NCBI RefSeq assembly: GCF_040649515.1
Contig: NZ_JBEZFP010000041.1
Location: 1-64,000 of the forward strand
Source: Yinghuangia elevatio
GTDB lineage: Bacteria; Actinomycetota; Actinomycetes; Streptomycetales; Streptomycetaceae
DNA length: 64,000 nucleotides
Direction: 5' to 3'
The translations under genes were made by a program, and so were the position numbers. The notes under the pieces are model-generated. The model saw only the letters and a list, made by a program, of their open reading frames with translations, was not told where the DNA came from and ran no database searches. This document shows positions 1 through 8,752 of the stretch, in pieces (position 1 is the stretch's first letter; each line of letters begins with the position of its first letter).

Positions 1-76
1 GCCGCCCGCGCGCGGGGCGCGCGGCCGGCGGCGTGCCGAACACGTTCGCAATGCGTTCCGAGCACGGCCCCGAACC

Positions 77-742
77 TCAGCGCGCGGCAGGTCCCGTGTC
101 GGCGGCGATGCCGTTCAGGACGTACCCGAGCCCGGCGGTGAACGCCGCCTCCCAGTCGTCCTTGAGCATGTACTCGTGGGCGCTGAGGGTGGGGTAGCGG
201 TCGCGTAGTTCGTGCAGGCGTCGCTGGGCCGCCTCGCGGTCCTCGTCGGACAAATCGTGGCTGGCGCGGGCCACGGTGGCACCCATGACGTAGTTGTAGA
301 GCGTCCACGTCGCCGCCGTCAGACGTGCCCCGGACAGCCCGGTGGCGACCAGCGTCGCCTGGAGGAACTCCATCCGGGCCAGCAGGTTCGGGCCCAGGGT
401 GGGGCGTTGCAGCAGGGCGGCGGACCAGGGGTGCCGCAGCATCGCGGCGCGCCAGTCGTGCAGCAGGTCCGCGATGTCCTCGCGCCACCGCGTCGGATCC
501 GGTGTCCCGGTCGGCGTCTGCAGGTGCGCGAAGACCGCGTCGAGCGCGAGGTCGACGACATCGTCCTTGGTGTCGACGTGCCAGTACAGCGTGGTCACGC
601 CCGAGCCGAGCCGCTCCGCCAGCCGACGCATCGTCAGGCCGTCGATGCCCTGCTCGTCGAGCAGGGCCACGGCCTCTTCGACGATGCGCGCCTGGGACAG
701 CGGGGGGCCTTCGCGGGAGGCGCGCGGGGGCCGCAGCCACAC
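77..742 (-). CDS. TetR family transcriptional regulator
   Basis: A 221-residue DNA-binding repressor. Residues about 16-62 form a TetR-type helix-turn-helix (LTMRRLAERLGSG, then TTLYWHV) and the rest resembles the TetR_C_1 ligand-binding domain of tetracycline-repressor-like proteins. The start is GTG; no better ATG lies nearby. The gene is divergent from an MFS efflux gene, and a perfect 26-bp palindrome lies between them. I infer it represses the pump, and perhaps itself, until an inducer binds. The inducer cannot be read from the sequence. Confidence 0.9.
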   Translation of the reverse strand: MWLRPPRASREGPPLSQARIVEEAVALLDEQGIDGLTMRRLAERLGSGVTTLYWHVDTKDDVVDLALDAVFAHLQTPTGTPDPTRWREDIADLLHDWRAAMLRHPWSAALLQRPTLGPNLLARMEFLQATLVATGLSGARLTAATWTLYNYVMGATVARASHDLSDEDREAAQRRLHELRDRYPTLSAHEYMLKDDWEAAFTAGLGYVLNGIAADTGPAAR

Positions 743-884
743 GCTGCGCTTGCCCGCCCCGCCCTTGCCGGCGCCGCTCCCACCTGCCGCTGCCCGGCTC
801 TTGGCGCCAGGTTGTCCGCCGTTGATGGCCTTCGCCTCCTCGCCCCGACCGTGGCCGTGAGCCTAGTATGCTCCCCGCACTAGA

Positions 885-910
885 ACGTTGTACCGGTACC
901 GGTACAACGT
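885..910. promoter_or_regulatory. 26-bp perfect palindrome, probable TetR operator
   Basis: Half-site ACGTTGTACCGGT is followed directly by its exact reverse complement. It lies between the divergent TetR gene and the MFS pump, 22 bp upstream of the chosen pump ATG. A possible -10 hexamer TAGTAT at 864-869 on the plus strand would place transcription start just before the palindrome, so a bound dimer would block transcription of the pump. Confidence 0.8.
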
Positions 911-932
911 ACGAGCGAGCGATGGGCGGGCC

Positions 933-2510
933 ATGCACGAGCGGGATTTGCGCGACCTCGACGCCGACGCGGAAGCGGGCGCGGCAGCGACGACGAAAGC
1001 GGCGGGAGGCGCGGGCGGCGGCGTCCCGGACACGCCGGGGGGAGTCCCGGACACGCCGGGGGGAGTCCCGGACACGCCGGACCCGCGTCCGGACGCAAGG
1101 CGCTGGTGGGCGCTGCCGGTCATCACCCTCGCCCAGCTGATGCTGGTGCTGGACGGCACGATCGTGAACATCGCGCTGCCGTCCATGCAGGCCGACCTGG
1201 GCATGTCGGACGCCGACCGGCAGTGGGCGGTCACCGCGTACGTCCTCGCCTTCGGCGGCACCCTGCTGCTGGGCGGGCGGATCAGCGGCATGGCCGGACA
1301 CCGCCGTACGTTCGCCGTCAGCCTGGTCGGCTTCGCCGCCGCCTCCGCACTCGGCGGCGCCGCGACCGGGGCCGGCACGCTGTTCGCGGCCCGCGCGTTG
1401 CAGGGGCTGTTCGCCGCGGCCATGGCCCCGGCGGCGCTGTCGCTGCTCACCCTCACGTTCACCGATCCCCGGGACCGGGGACGGGCGTTCGGGGTGTTCG
1501 GCGCGATGAGCGCGGCGGGGTCCGGGGTGGGCCTGCTCGCGGGCGGACTGCTGACCGAATACCTGGACTGGCGCTGGTGCCTGTGGGTCAACATCCCGAT
1601 CGCCGCGGTCGCGCTGCTCGGCATCCCGTACCTGCACCGCGACACGCCGCGGTCGGACTCCGGCCGCCTGGACGTGCCCGGCGCGCTGCTCAGCGCCCTC
1701 GGCGTCGCGGCCCTCGTCTACGGCCTCACCGAGGCCGAACCGCGGGGCTGGGACGACCCGTTCGTCCTCGCACTGCTGGCAGGCGGGGCGCTGCTGCTCG
1801 CGGTCTTCGCCGCCGTCGAGGCGCGCACGCGCGACCCGCTGCTGCCGCTGCGCGTGGTACGGCACCGGGCCCGCGGCGGCGCCTTCCTGATCAGCGGGCT
1901 GATGATGGCCTCGCTGTTCGGGTGCTTCCTGTTCCTCAGCTACTACACGCAGACCGTCCTCGGCTATTCGCCGGTGGAGGCGGGGCTCACCATCATGGTC
2001 CTGGTGGCGGGCAGCCTGGTCGGCTCGCTGCTGCTGGCCGCGCGCCTGCTGACACGCGTCGCGCCCCGCACACTGATGGTCCCGGGCCTGCTGGCGATGG
2101 CGGCGGGGCTGCTGCTGCTTTCTCGGCTGAGTGCCGACAGCAGCCACGTCATGGCGGGGTACCTGGTCCCCGCGCAACTGCTCGTCGGCACCGGGCTCGG
2201 CGTGGTCCTCACCTCGGCCACCAGCCTGGCGACCGCGGACGTCGGCTTCGCGGACATGGGCACGGCGTCCGCCACCTTCAACGCCGCGCAGCAGATCGGC
2301 GGGGCGGTGGGCACGGCCCTCTTCAACACGGTCGCCACCACGTCGGCGGCGGCGTACCTGCGTGCACACCAAGGGGCGGACACCGCGGACGGCACGGTCC
2401 ACGGCTTCGGCGCCGCCCTCCTGGTCTCCGCGGGCATCATGCTCGCCGCCGCGTCGGCCGCGGCCCTCATGACCGGCACACGCTCCGCCGACAAGGACAG
2501 CGGCCGGTGA
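933..2510 (+). CDS. DHA2-type MFS multidrug efflux transporter
   Basis: A 525-residue membrane protein of the EmrB/QacA (14-helix) drug:H+ antiporter family. The first helix contains LMLVLDGTIVNIALPSMQ, the DHA2 motif D1, and many hydrophobic segments follow to the C-terminus. Start chosen at ATG 933 (GGGCGG just upstream); an in-frame TTG at 888 lies inside the operator and is unlikely. The N-terminal cytoplasmic tail carries three VPDTPGG-type repeats before the first helix. It is divergently paired with a TetR regulator, so probably substrate-inducible. The exported compound is unknown. Confidence 0.92.
   Translation: MHERDLRDLDADAEAGAAATTKAAGGAGGGVPDTPGGVPDTPGGVPDTPDPRPDARRWWALPVITLAQLMLVLDGTIVNIALPSMQADLGMSDADRQWAVTAYVLAFGGTLLLGGRISGMAGHRRTFAVSLVGFAAASALGGAATGAGTLFAARALQGLFAAAMAPAALSLLTLTFTDPRDRGRAFGVFGAMSAAGSGVGLLAGGLLTEYLDWRWCLWVNIPIAAVALLGIPYLHRDTPRSDSGRLDVPGALLSALGVAALVYGLTEAEPRGWDDPFVLALLAGGALLLAVFAAVEARTRDPLLPLRVVRHRARGGAFLISGLMMASLFGCFLFLSYYTQTVLGYSPVEAGLTIMVLVAGSLVGSLLLAARLLTRVAPRTLMVPGLLAMAAGLLLLSRLSADSSHVMAGYLVPAQLLVGTGLGVVLTSATSLATADVGFADMGTASATFNAAQQIGGAVGTALFNTVATTSAAAYLRAHQGADTADGTVHGFGAALLVSAGIMLAAASAAALMTGTRSADKDSGR
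1023..1080 (+). repeat. In-frame 21-bp tandem repeat, about 3 copies
   Basis: Copies begin at 1023, 1044 and 1065, each starting GTCCCGGACACGCCGG. Each encodes a VPDTPGG heptad in the cytoplasmic N-terminal tail of the MFS pump. The copies are nearly identical at DNA level, which suggests recent slippage. Copy changes would keep the frame. Confidence 0.85.
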
Positions 2511-2521
2511 CGACCCGCCGG

Positions 2522-3040
2522 TCAGTCCACGAGGCGCTTGCCGAGGAAGACGCCCGGCTCCTCCAGGTAGAACTCCACGCGCAGGCCGTTCGGGTCCTCG
2601 ATGTAGAGGCTGTCCTCGACACCCCGGTCCGGCCCGAGGTACGTGAGTCCGGCCGCGTCCAGCACACCCTTCACGCGCGTGAACGCCTCCGCGTCCACCG
2701 ACAGCGCCAGGTGCTGGATCCCGCCGATCGTCTCGCCGAACGCCGGGTGGTCGTGGCCGGGGAAGTCGAAGAAGCCCAGCAGGTTGCCGCCGCCCACGTC
2801 GAAGAAGAAGTGGCTCGACCCCGCGTAGTCGCGGTTCTCCACCAGTTCGACCAGCGGGAAGCCCAGGAACTCCTGGTAGAAGCGGACCGTCTCCTCGACG
2901 TCGCGGCAGATGAACGCGGCGTGGTGGATGCCGCGTGTGGGCGCGGCCGGGCGGGCGGCGCCGGCGCGCAGATAGCGGTCCCGCAGGTCGTCGCGCCGCG
3001 CTCGTACGCGGTCCAACTCGGGTCCCTCCGGCTGTGGCAT
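2522..3040 (-). CDS. VOC family (glyoxalase/dioxygenase fold) protein
   Basis: A 172-residue single-domain vicinal-oxygen-chelate protein. Candidate metal ligands are His in GIHHAAFICRD, His in IQHLALSVD and Glu in GLRVEFYLE, the usual H-H-E set. ATG 3040 is chosen over an upstream GTG because GAGGAGG sits at ideal spacing before it. It ends head-on 11 bp from the MFS stop and is divergent from a nitroreductase gene. It probably acts on a small organic substrate (dioxygenase, glyoxalase or resistance-type activity); the substrate cannot be determined. Confidence 0.88.
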   Translation of the reverse strand: MPQPEGPELDRVRARRDDLRDRYLRAGAARPAAPTRGIHHAAFICRDVEETVRFYQEFLGFPLVELVENRDYAGSSHFFFDVGGGNLLGFFDFPGHDHPAFGETIGGIQHLALSVDAEAFTRVKGVLDAAGLTYLGPDRGVEDSLYIEDPNGLRVEFYLEEPGVFLGKRLVD

Positions 3041-3123
3041 CGTGTCCTCCTCGAAGCCGACCTCCCGCTGACCCACACTAGGGCCGACCGGGCAGTGGTC
3101 CGGGGATTTGCCAGGAGGCCGGT

Positions 3124-3810
3124 ATGGAATTCACCGACGTGGTGCGCACGACGGGCGCGGTACGCCGCTTCACCGACGAACCGGTGCCCGACGAGACGCT
3201 GGCGCGCGTGTTCGACAACGCCCGCTTCGCACCGAGCGGCGGCAACCGTCAGGGCTGGCACGTCGTCCTGGCACGGTCGGCCGAGGTGCGCAGCCGGCTG
3301 CGCGAGCTCTCCCGCGCGGGGTGGGAGGAGTACGCCGCCTACGCCGCCGCCGGACACGTGCCGTTCGCCCCGGGCGAGGACGGGCGCTGGCAGGGCCCCG
3401 CCGCCGACATCGACTTCGCTGCCCCGGCGCCGCGCAACAAGTTCGTCGACGAGTTGGAGCGGGCGCCGGTGGTCGCCGTCCTCGCCGTCGACCTGCGCCA
3501 ACTGGCGGTCACCGACGGGGACCTGCCGCGGCAGAGCGTGGTCGGCGGGGCGTCCGTCTACCCGTTCGCGCAGAACGTGCTGCTGGCCGCCCGTAACGAG
3601 GGGCTGGGCGGCGTGCTGACCACGTTCCTGTGCCGGCGCGAGGCGGAGGTCAAGGAACTGCTCGGCCTGCCCCGGCCCTACGCCGTGGCCGCGATGCTCG
3701 CCCTCGGCGTGCCGGAGCGGCACCCGCGCAAGCTGACCCGGCGGCCGGTACCGGAGTTCGTGACGTTCGACCGCTTCGACGGCCCGGGCCTGCCGGCGCC
3801 CGAGAAGTGA
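3124..3810 (+). CDS. Nitroreductase family protein
   Basis: A 228-residue FMN-dependent oxidoreductase of the nitroreductase fold. The N-terminus shows the family pattern (VVRTTGAVRRFTDEPVPDE, then FDNARFAPSGGNRQGWH), with the Arg and the SGGN segment that contact FMN. The C-terminal part holds the LGGVLTTF and LGVPERHPRKLTRRP segments. Start ATG with AGGAGG upstream. It is divergent from the VOC gene, so the two may share a control region and a detoxification or catabolic role; that link is inference. Confidence 0.9.
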   Translation: MEFTDVVRTTGAVRRFTDEPVPDETLARVFDNARFAPSGGNRQGWHVVLARSAEVRSRLRELSRAGWEEYAAYAAAGHVPFAPGEDGRWQGPAADIDFAAPAPRNKFVDELERAPVVAVLAVDLRQLAVTDGDLPRQSVVGGASVYPFAQNVLLAARNEGLGGVLTTFLCRREAEVKELLGLPRPYAVAAMLALGVPERHPRKLTRRPVPEFVTFDRFDGPGLPAPEK

Positions 3811-3817
3811 GCGGCAG

Positions 3818-4753
3818 TCAGCCGCCTTGCTCGGGCCGGCCGTCCGCGTCCGCCTCGGCAGGGCGGTCGGCTTCGCGTACGTCGTCGGCTTCGCCCGACC
3901 GCCGTGCGGCCGAGTCGAGGCGCAGCATGGCCGCCTCGTCCGGACCGCCCGGCTCGGCGCTGTAGACGACCATGCGCACGCCGCCCGTGCGCCCCAACTG
4001 CATCACCTCGAAGTCCAGCGTCATGACGCCGACCTTGGGATGGTCGAAGGTCTTGCTGCCGCCGCCGCGCTCGAACACCTCGTAGCGTTCCCACAGGCGG
4101 GCGAAGTCCGGTGACTTGAGCAGCAGTTCACCGACGAGCGCGGCCAGTTCGGGGGAGTCCGGGTCGGCACCGGCCACCGCGCGCAGATGTGCGACCGAGG
4201 AGGCCACGGTCTCCTCCCACGGCCGGTAGAGCCTGCGGCCCACCGGGTGCAGGAACAGATAGCGCGTCAGGTTCCGCTGCTCCGGCGGCAGATCCCAGAG
4301 CCCCGGGGTCAGGCGGCGACCGGGCACGTTGGCGGCGAGCATGAAGTTGAAGCGGTTGACGACGTACGCGGGCAGCGGGCGCAACGCCTCCAGCGCCCGC
4401 AGCACCGGCTCGCGGACGGTCCGCTCGCCGTGGCCCGGGTCGGCGCCGACGTCCCCGGGGGCGGTACGGCCGGCGGCGAGGTCGGCGAGCTCGTGCAGTC
4501 GGGCGTACGCGTCACCGCACAGGCGCAGCGCCCGGGCGATCGCGTCGATCACGGCCGGAGACGGATTGGTCTCCCGGCCGCGTTCGAGGCGCGTGTAGTA
4601 GTCGACGCTCACCCCTGAGAGGGTGGCCAGCTCCTCGCGCCGCAGCCCGGGCGTACGCCGGATCCCGGCGCCGGCGGGCAGTCCCACGTCCTCGGGCCGC
4701 ACGAGGGCGCGGCGTGCCCGCAGGTATTTGCCCAGTTCGGTGCTCTGTGCCAT
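3818..4753 (-). CDS. XRE family regulator with MmyB-like ligand domain
   Basis: A 311-residue regulator. Residues about 8-75 form an XRE helix-turn-helix (GLRREELATLSGVSVDYYTRLERG), followed by the MmyB-like C-terminal domain (RYLFLHPVGRRLYRPWEET, then DFEVMQLGRTGGVRMVVYSAEPG). Members of this family often bind small hydrophobic ligands and control adjacent transporter or oxidoreductase genes. It is convergent with the nitroreductase (8-bp gap) and divergent from an MFS pump starting at 5001, which is its likely target. Confidence 0.9.
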   Translation of the reverse strand: MAQSTELGKYLRARRALVRPEDVGLPAGAGIRRTPGLRREELATLSGVSVDYYTRLERGRETNPSPAVIDAIARALRLCGDAYARLHELADLAAGRTAPGDVGADPGHGERTVREPVLRALEALRPLPAYVVNRFNFMLAANVPGRRLTPGLWDLPPEQRNLTRYLFLHPVGRRLYRPWEETVASSVAHLRAVAGADPDSPELAALVGELLLKSPDFARLWERYEVFERGGGSKTFDHPKVGVMTLDFEVMQLGRTGGVRMVVYSAEPGGPDEAAMLRLDSAARRSGEADDVREADRPAEADADGRPEQGG

Positions 4754-5000
4754 TGGCTCATTGTCCCAGGCGGGGTGTGCGCGTGGGGGGCCGTGTCACA
4801 CCCAGGAACACGGCGCCCCGGTGCGACGCGGTCTGCCGCATCGGGCGGCGGGACGGAAGTGTGGAGGTCGCGGGCGGCCCGGCCGCCGGGGTCCCAGGGG
4901 GTGCACGGCACCGGACCGCGGACCCGGTTGCGGGAGCCGCCCGCCCTTTCCGTACTGCTTTCGTGCAGTTCCGCAGTCCGCACGCCACGGAGACCTGCCC

Positions 5001-6491
5001 ATGCCGACCACCGAGTCCACCTGGCCCACCCGGTCCGCCCTGCCGACCGAGCCTGCCGATGCCCGGTCCGCCGAGTCCGCCGAGTCCGCCGAGTCTGCCC
5101 GGTCCGCCGAGTCCGTCGGGTCCTTGCCCGGGGCCGGCCGCCGGACCTCGCCGTACGCCCTCGTCGCGGCCCTGCTCGGCTTCACCGTGATCTCCATCGA
5201 CGTCTCCGCCGTCAACATCGCCCTGCCCTCGATCGGCTCCTCGCTGCACAGCGGGATGACCGGGCTGCAGTGGGTGGTCGACGCGTACACCCTGATGCTC
5301 GCGGCGCTCATGCTGTCGGCGGGCGCGCTGTCGGACCGCGCCGGGGCGCGGCGCGCGTACGCGTGGGGCGTGACCCTCTTCACACTGGCCTCGCTGGCAT
5401 GCGCGCTGGCTCCCGGGATCGGCACGCTGATCGGGGCGCGTGTCGCGCAGGGCGCCGCGGCGGCGATCGTGATCCCCTCGTCGCTCGCGCTGATCCGGCA
5501 GACCTACGACGAGCCCCGGCAGCGCGCCCGGGCGATCGCGCTGTGGACGGTCGGCGGCTCGGTCGCGATGGCCGCGGGGCCGGTCCTGGGCGGACTGCTC
5601 ACCGAAGGACCCGGCTGGCGGGCGGTGTTCCTGCTCAACCTGCCGATCGGCGCGGTGATCCTGCTGCTGCTGACCCGCACCGAGCGCTCGGTGCGTCGGC
5701 CGGCGCCGCTGGACCTCGGCGGCCAGGTGACCGCGGTGCTCGCGCTCGCGGGGCTGGCGTACGCGGTCATCGAGGGCGGCCACGTGGGCTGGACCGACCC
5801 GCGCGTGGCGGCCGCGCTCGCCGTGTCGGTGTCGGCCGCGGTGCTGTTCGTGGTGGCCGAGCGGCGGCACCGTGCGCCGATGGTGCCGCTGGGCATGCTG
5901 CGCGAGCGTCCGGTCGTGCTGCCGCTGGTGTTCGGGTTCGCCGTCAACTCGGCGTTCTACGGCGGGATCTTCCTGCTCGGCCTGTACTACCAGGAGCTGC
6001 GCGGCATGTCGGGCCTCGAGGCCGGTCTGATGTTCGTCCCGATGGCCGCGATCATCACGACCACGAACCTGGTGTCGCCGCGTCTCGCGGAACGTGTCGG
6101 GCGGCGGCCGGTGATCGCCGCGGGTCAGTTGATCATGGCGGTGGCGATGCTCGCGCTGCTGCCGCTGGACGCCCGTACGCCGATCTGGCTGGTGATCGTC
6201 CTGCTGGTCCCGCTGGGCATCGGCGGCGCGCTCTCCGTCCCGGCCTTCACCGCCCAGCTGATGGACGGTGTGCCGGGGGAGCGGGTCGGCACCGCGTCCG
6301 GGCTCCTCAACGCGCTGCGTCAGACGGGCGGCGCGCTCGCGGTCGCGGTGTTCGGCGCCTTGGTGGTCGCTTCGGACGGCACCGGGTTCTCGCTCCCGGG
6401 CATGCGCGCCGCCGCCGTCGGGGAAGCGGTCCTGCTCGCGGCGACGGCTGTACTGGCCTGGTGGCTGCTGCCGAAGTCCGTGCGGCACTGA
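5001..6491 (+). CDS. DHA2-type MFS transporter
   Basis: A 496-residue, roughly 14-helix efflux pump. The first helix includes VISIDVSAVNIALPSIGSS (DHA2 motif D1), followed by the loop 2-3 motif LSDRAGARRAY. The start ATG has GGAGA just upstream; longer in-frame extensions run through the divergent promoter and the regulator gene and are rejected. The first 45 residues are a low-complexity Ser/Ala/Glu tail (SAESAES) encoded by GAGTCCGCC-type repeats. Divergent from the MmyB-type regulator, which probably controls it. Confidence 0.9.
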   Translation: MPTTESTWPTRSALPTEPADARSAESAESAESARSAESVGSLPGAGRRTSPYALVAALLGFTVISIDVSAVNIALPSIGSSLHSGMTGLQWVVDAYTLMLAALMLSAGALSDRAGARRAYAWGVTLFTLASLACALAPGIGTLIGARVAQGAAAAIVIPSSLALIRQTYDEPRQRARAIALWTVGGSVAMAAGPVLGGLLTEGPGWRAVFLLNLPIGAVILLLLTRTERSVRRPAPLDLGGQVTAVLALAGLAYAVIEGGHVGWTDPRVAAALAVSVSAAVLFVVAERRHRAPMVPLGMLRERPVVLPLVFGFAVNSAFYGGIFLLGLYYQELRGMSGLEAGLMFVPMAAIITTTNLVSPRLAERVGRRPVIAAGQLIMAVAMLALLPLDARTPIWLVIVLLVPLGIGGALSVPAFTAQLMDGVPGERVGTASGLLNALRQTGGALAVAVFGALVVASDGTGFSLPGMRAAAVGEAVLLAATAVLAWWLLPKSVRH

Positions 6492-6571
6492 GGTGTTTTG
6501 CGGAACGTGTACCGAGCATTCGCATCAGGCCGCCCGGGAGTAGCCATCATGGTCGGGTGGGAGGGAGACGA

Positions 6572-7297
6572 ATGTACCGAAAACCACCGCGCGTTGGCGG
6601 CGCGGCCGCCCGGGCGGCCGCGCCGGCCCTCGTGGCGGCAGCTCTGTTGGCAGGCGGATGCACCGCCGACGGCGGCAACATGGGCGTGGACCCGATCGCC
6701 GCGTCTCCCGGCCCGTCGGTTCCCCCGCAGATCGTCGGCCGCGAGTTGCCCGTCGCGGTGCACGACCGACCGGACCTGATGGACTACCCCGAGATGGACG
6801 AGTCCGTCCCGGACGCCCCCTACGGCGCGTCGGTGCTCGACCAGGTGACCACCGAACTCCGCCGCGAGACCTTGCTGATGGCGAAGGTGTACGGCGAGGT
6901 CACGGCGCGTTGCCAGGGCAACCGTGTGGTGGTGGCACCGGACGCGGTGACATCCTGCACGACCACGTACCAGGGCGTGGAGATCCCGTGGACGGTCGCG
7001 ATGGACGACGATGTCGTGCCCGACTCGCTGGTGATCAACTTCTACACCGTGCAACCGCTGGCCGAACTCCTCACGCCGCAGCGCGTCCAGGACGCCTTCT
7101 ACATGTTCCACAGCCACATGTCCGACCAGTTCAGATGCGACACGATGCCGGCCGCGTTCCGGGTCGAGCGCGGCACGGCGGCGGCACACACGGACACCGG
7201 GTACCGCTGCCAGTACCTCGGACTTGCCGAGGGCGGCGTGCGTACCTGGGTCGACGTCCCCATCAAGGTCACCCGCGACGGCGGCATCGCCTACTGA
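6572..7297 (+). CDS. Secreted lipoprotein, function unknown
   Basis: A 241-residue lipoprotein. The N-terminus has Arg residues, a hydrophobic Ala/Leu stretch and a lipobox LLAGGC, so the mature protein should be lipidated at Cys about 30 and tethered outside the cytoplasmic membrane. GGGAGGGAGA sits just before ATG. Four later Cys residues (ARCQGN, TSCTTTY, FRCDT, YRCQY) could form two disulfides. The mature region resembles a small DUF4333-like domain but I do not recognise it firmly. It stands alone after the MFS gene and is followed by the riboswitch region. Confidence 0.8.
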   Translation: MYRKPPRVGGAAARAAAPALVAAALLAGGCTADGGNMGVDPIAASPGPSVPPQIVGRELPVAVHDRPDLMDYPEMDESVPDAPYGASVLDQVTTELRRETLLMAKVYGEVTARCQGNRVVVAPDAVTSCTTTYQGVEIPWTVAMDDDVVPDSLVINFYTVQPLAELLTPQRVQDAFYMFHSHMSDQFRCDTMPAAFRVERGTAAAHTDTGYRCQYLGLAEGGVRTWVDVPIKVTRDGGIAY

Positions 7298-7339
7298 GGT
7301 GCCCGGCGCGCGCCCGGCAACACGGGGCTTAGCCTGCGC

Positions 7340-7495
7340 CGCCCGCTGTGGTCGGGCAGGTCCGCGGCTGCCACGCTGGTGGCGCTGTGCGACGGCGAAA
7401 CCGAGGAAACCGGTGTGAATCCGGTGCGGTCCCGCCACAGTGACGACTCCGCGGCCGCCGACGACATTGCCGCCTGGACCGGAGACGGCGGGCCC
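7340..7495 (+). promoter_or_regulatory. Cobalamin riboswitch aptamer (orphan)
   Basis: The conserved adenosylcobalamin core is at 7396-7446: GAAACC, GAGGAAACCGGTGTGAATCC, then GCGGTCCCGCCACAGTGACG. A B12-box-like CCGGAGAC lies at 7479-7486 inside a GC stem. These are the signature blocks of the RF00174 family, in the right order. The outer helix ends are estimated. No plus-strand gene follows: the next coding sequence is the 3' end of a minus-strand RES-domain gene starting 64 bp further on, so the switch either lost its target or controls a noncoding or antisense transcript. Confidence 0.78.
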
Positions 7496-7558
7496 GGCGT
7501 CGCCGAACTGCCGCCCGTACTGGACCTGTACGCGTTCACCCCGCCCCGCGCCGCGGCG

Positions 7559-8494
7559 TCACGCCGGGCCGGGGCCGCGGGAGGGCGGGGCGTCGGCGGC
7601 GGGAAATGACCGCAGCGTTTCCGGGGCCAGGGTGAGGCGCAGTACGTCGATTCCGTCGGCGGGGGTGCCGGGGTCCACGCACTGCTCGGACTTGACGTCC
7701 CGGACCACGCACTGGCCGTCGTGTTGCGTGGAGCGGTAGGCGATCCCGTCCACCGGGACCCCGTAGTCCCAGGCGTGCAGCAGGAATTCGGTGACCACCT
7801 GAGTCGGGACGTAGTCGATCTCGGTGAAGTCCGGCCGTGCCTCGCGGGCGAGGTCCTCGACGAAGTCCCGCAGGAACGCCACGCATTGGCTCAGGTGCCC
7901 GAGCCCGGCATCCAACGGTGAAGGCACCGGCGCCAGTTTCGTGAGGTCGACGACTGTGGCCGGACGACTCACCCGGAACGCACCGACGGTCAGCGACGCT
8001 CCGGGCGCCGGGGCGGCCACCGCCTCGGCTCGCGCCGTGTCCGCACTGGTGGCGCCGTAGAACATCGGGATGCCGGCGGGACTCATGCGGTTGGAGCGTG
8101 TGGACAGCCGTTCGGGCAGGGTCCCCAATGCCTTTGCCGTGGCGACGCGTTCGTCCGGGTGGTGCCACCGCGCCCGCCACAGCTCGTGGTCGGGCGGGAT
8201 CGTACGGATCAGATCGAGTTGCGCGATGATCCCGCCGATCTCCCGCAGGATGTCCGCGGGCGGGATCTCGCCGGGGCCGAGGCCGCTGCGGTCCGCGGCC
8301 TCCGGAAGCTTCCAGAACACATGCCGGATGCGGTGCCGGATGATGTGGCAGAAGCTCTGCCAGCTCGCCATGAGCGCCGAGTCGCGCGACAGCGTGGTGT
8401 CGGTGTCGAGGTAGAGACGGTCGGCGGGCTGCGCGCCGGGAGCTTCGCGGTACGCCTCGCCGTGGACCCCGGGCTGCCAGGGCTCACCGGACAT
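7559..8494 (-). CDS. RES-domain protein (putative NAD+ phosphorylase/glycohydrolase)
   Basis: A 311-residue protein. The N-terminal half is helical (WQSFCHIIRHRIRHVFWKL) and resembles the HEPN/RES N-terminal extension. The C-terminal half is a RES domain: LWRARWHH supplies the conserved Arg and GIPMFYGATSADTARAEA the Tyr, Ser and Glu region. RES proteins are toxins in RES-Xre systems and degrade NAD+. ATG 8494 is chosen for GAGGTGG upstream; in-frame starts at 8560 (ATG) and 8590 (GTG) have weaker sites. No antitoxin-like gene is adjacent; a cobalamin riboswitch points into its 3' end from the other strand. Confidence 0.8.
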   Translation of the reverse strand: MSGEPWQPGVHGEAYREAPGAQPADRLYLDTDTTLSRDSALMASWQSFCHIIRHRIRHVFWKLPEAADRSGLGPGEIPPADILREIGGIIAQLDLIRTIPPDHELWRARWHHPDERVATAKALGTLPERLSTRSNRMSPAGIPMFYGATSADTARAEAVAAPAPGASLTVGAFRVSRPATVVDLTKLAPVPSPLDAGLGHLSQCVAFLRDFVEDLAREARPDFTEIDYVPTQVVTEFLLHAWDYGVPVDGIAYRSTQHDGQCVVRDVKSEQCVDPGTPADGIDVLRLTLAPETLRSFPAADAPPSRGPGPA

Positions 8495-8645
8495 GCGCGG
8501 CCACCTCATCCCGGAACCTGTGCTGCCGCCGACCTGCGACGGGCGGCGCGATTCGGACATCACCGTCGGAACCGCGACGACCGAGATCACCCTAAACCGC
8601 CCGTCCGCCTCCCCGGCCTTTCGGGCGGACGGCGTGTCGCGGGAC

Positions 8646-8676
8646 TTGACTCTTCACGCGTTTAGCCATTGGCTAA
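8646..8676 (+). promoter_or_regulatory. Promoter with TTAGCC-ATT-GGCTAA operator
   Basis: TTGACT at 8646-8651 is a good -35. The place where a -10 would fall is covered by a 15-bp inverted repeat, TTAGCC (8662-8667), ATT, GGCTAA (8671-8676). It lies about 75 bp upstream of the decarboxylase start. This arrangement suggests a repressor dimer blocking RNA polymerase. No regulator gene sits next to the module, so the regulator would act from elsewhere. Confidence 0.55.
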
Positions 8677-8752
8677 CCCGGTCGCCGACCCGCGACCGCA
8701 CCGCCCCTGCCCGGGGGCACGCTCGACCGCACCGTCCCTCGGAGGCCGCCCG

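Noticed and set aside
7379..7609. Small open frame across the cobalamin aptamer
   Set aside because: Its codons coincide with the conserved riboswitch core and it has no family match or ribosome binding site.
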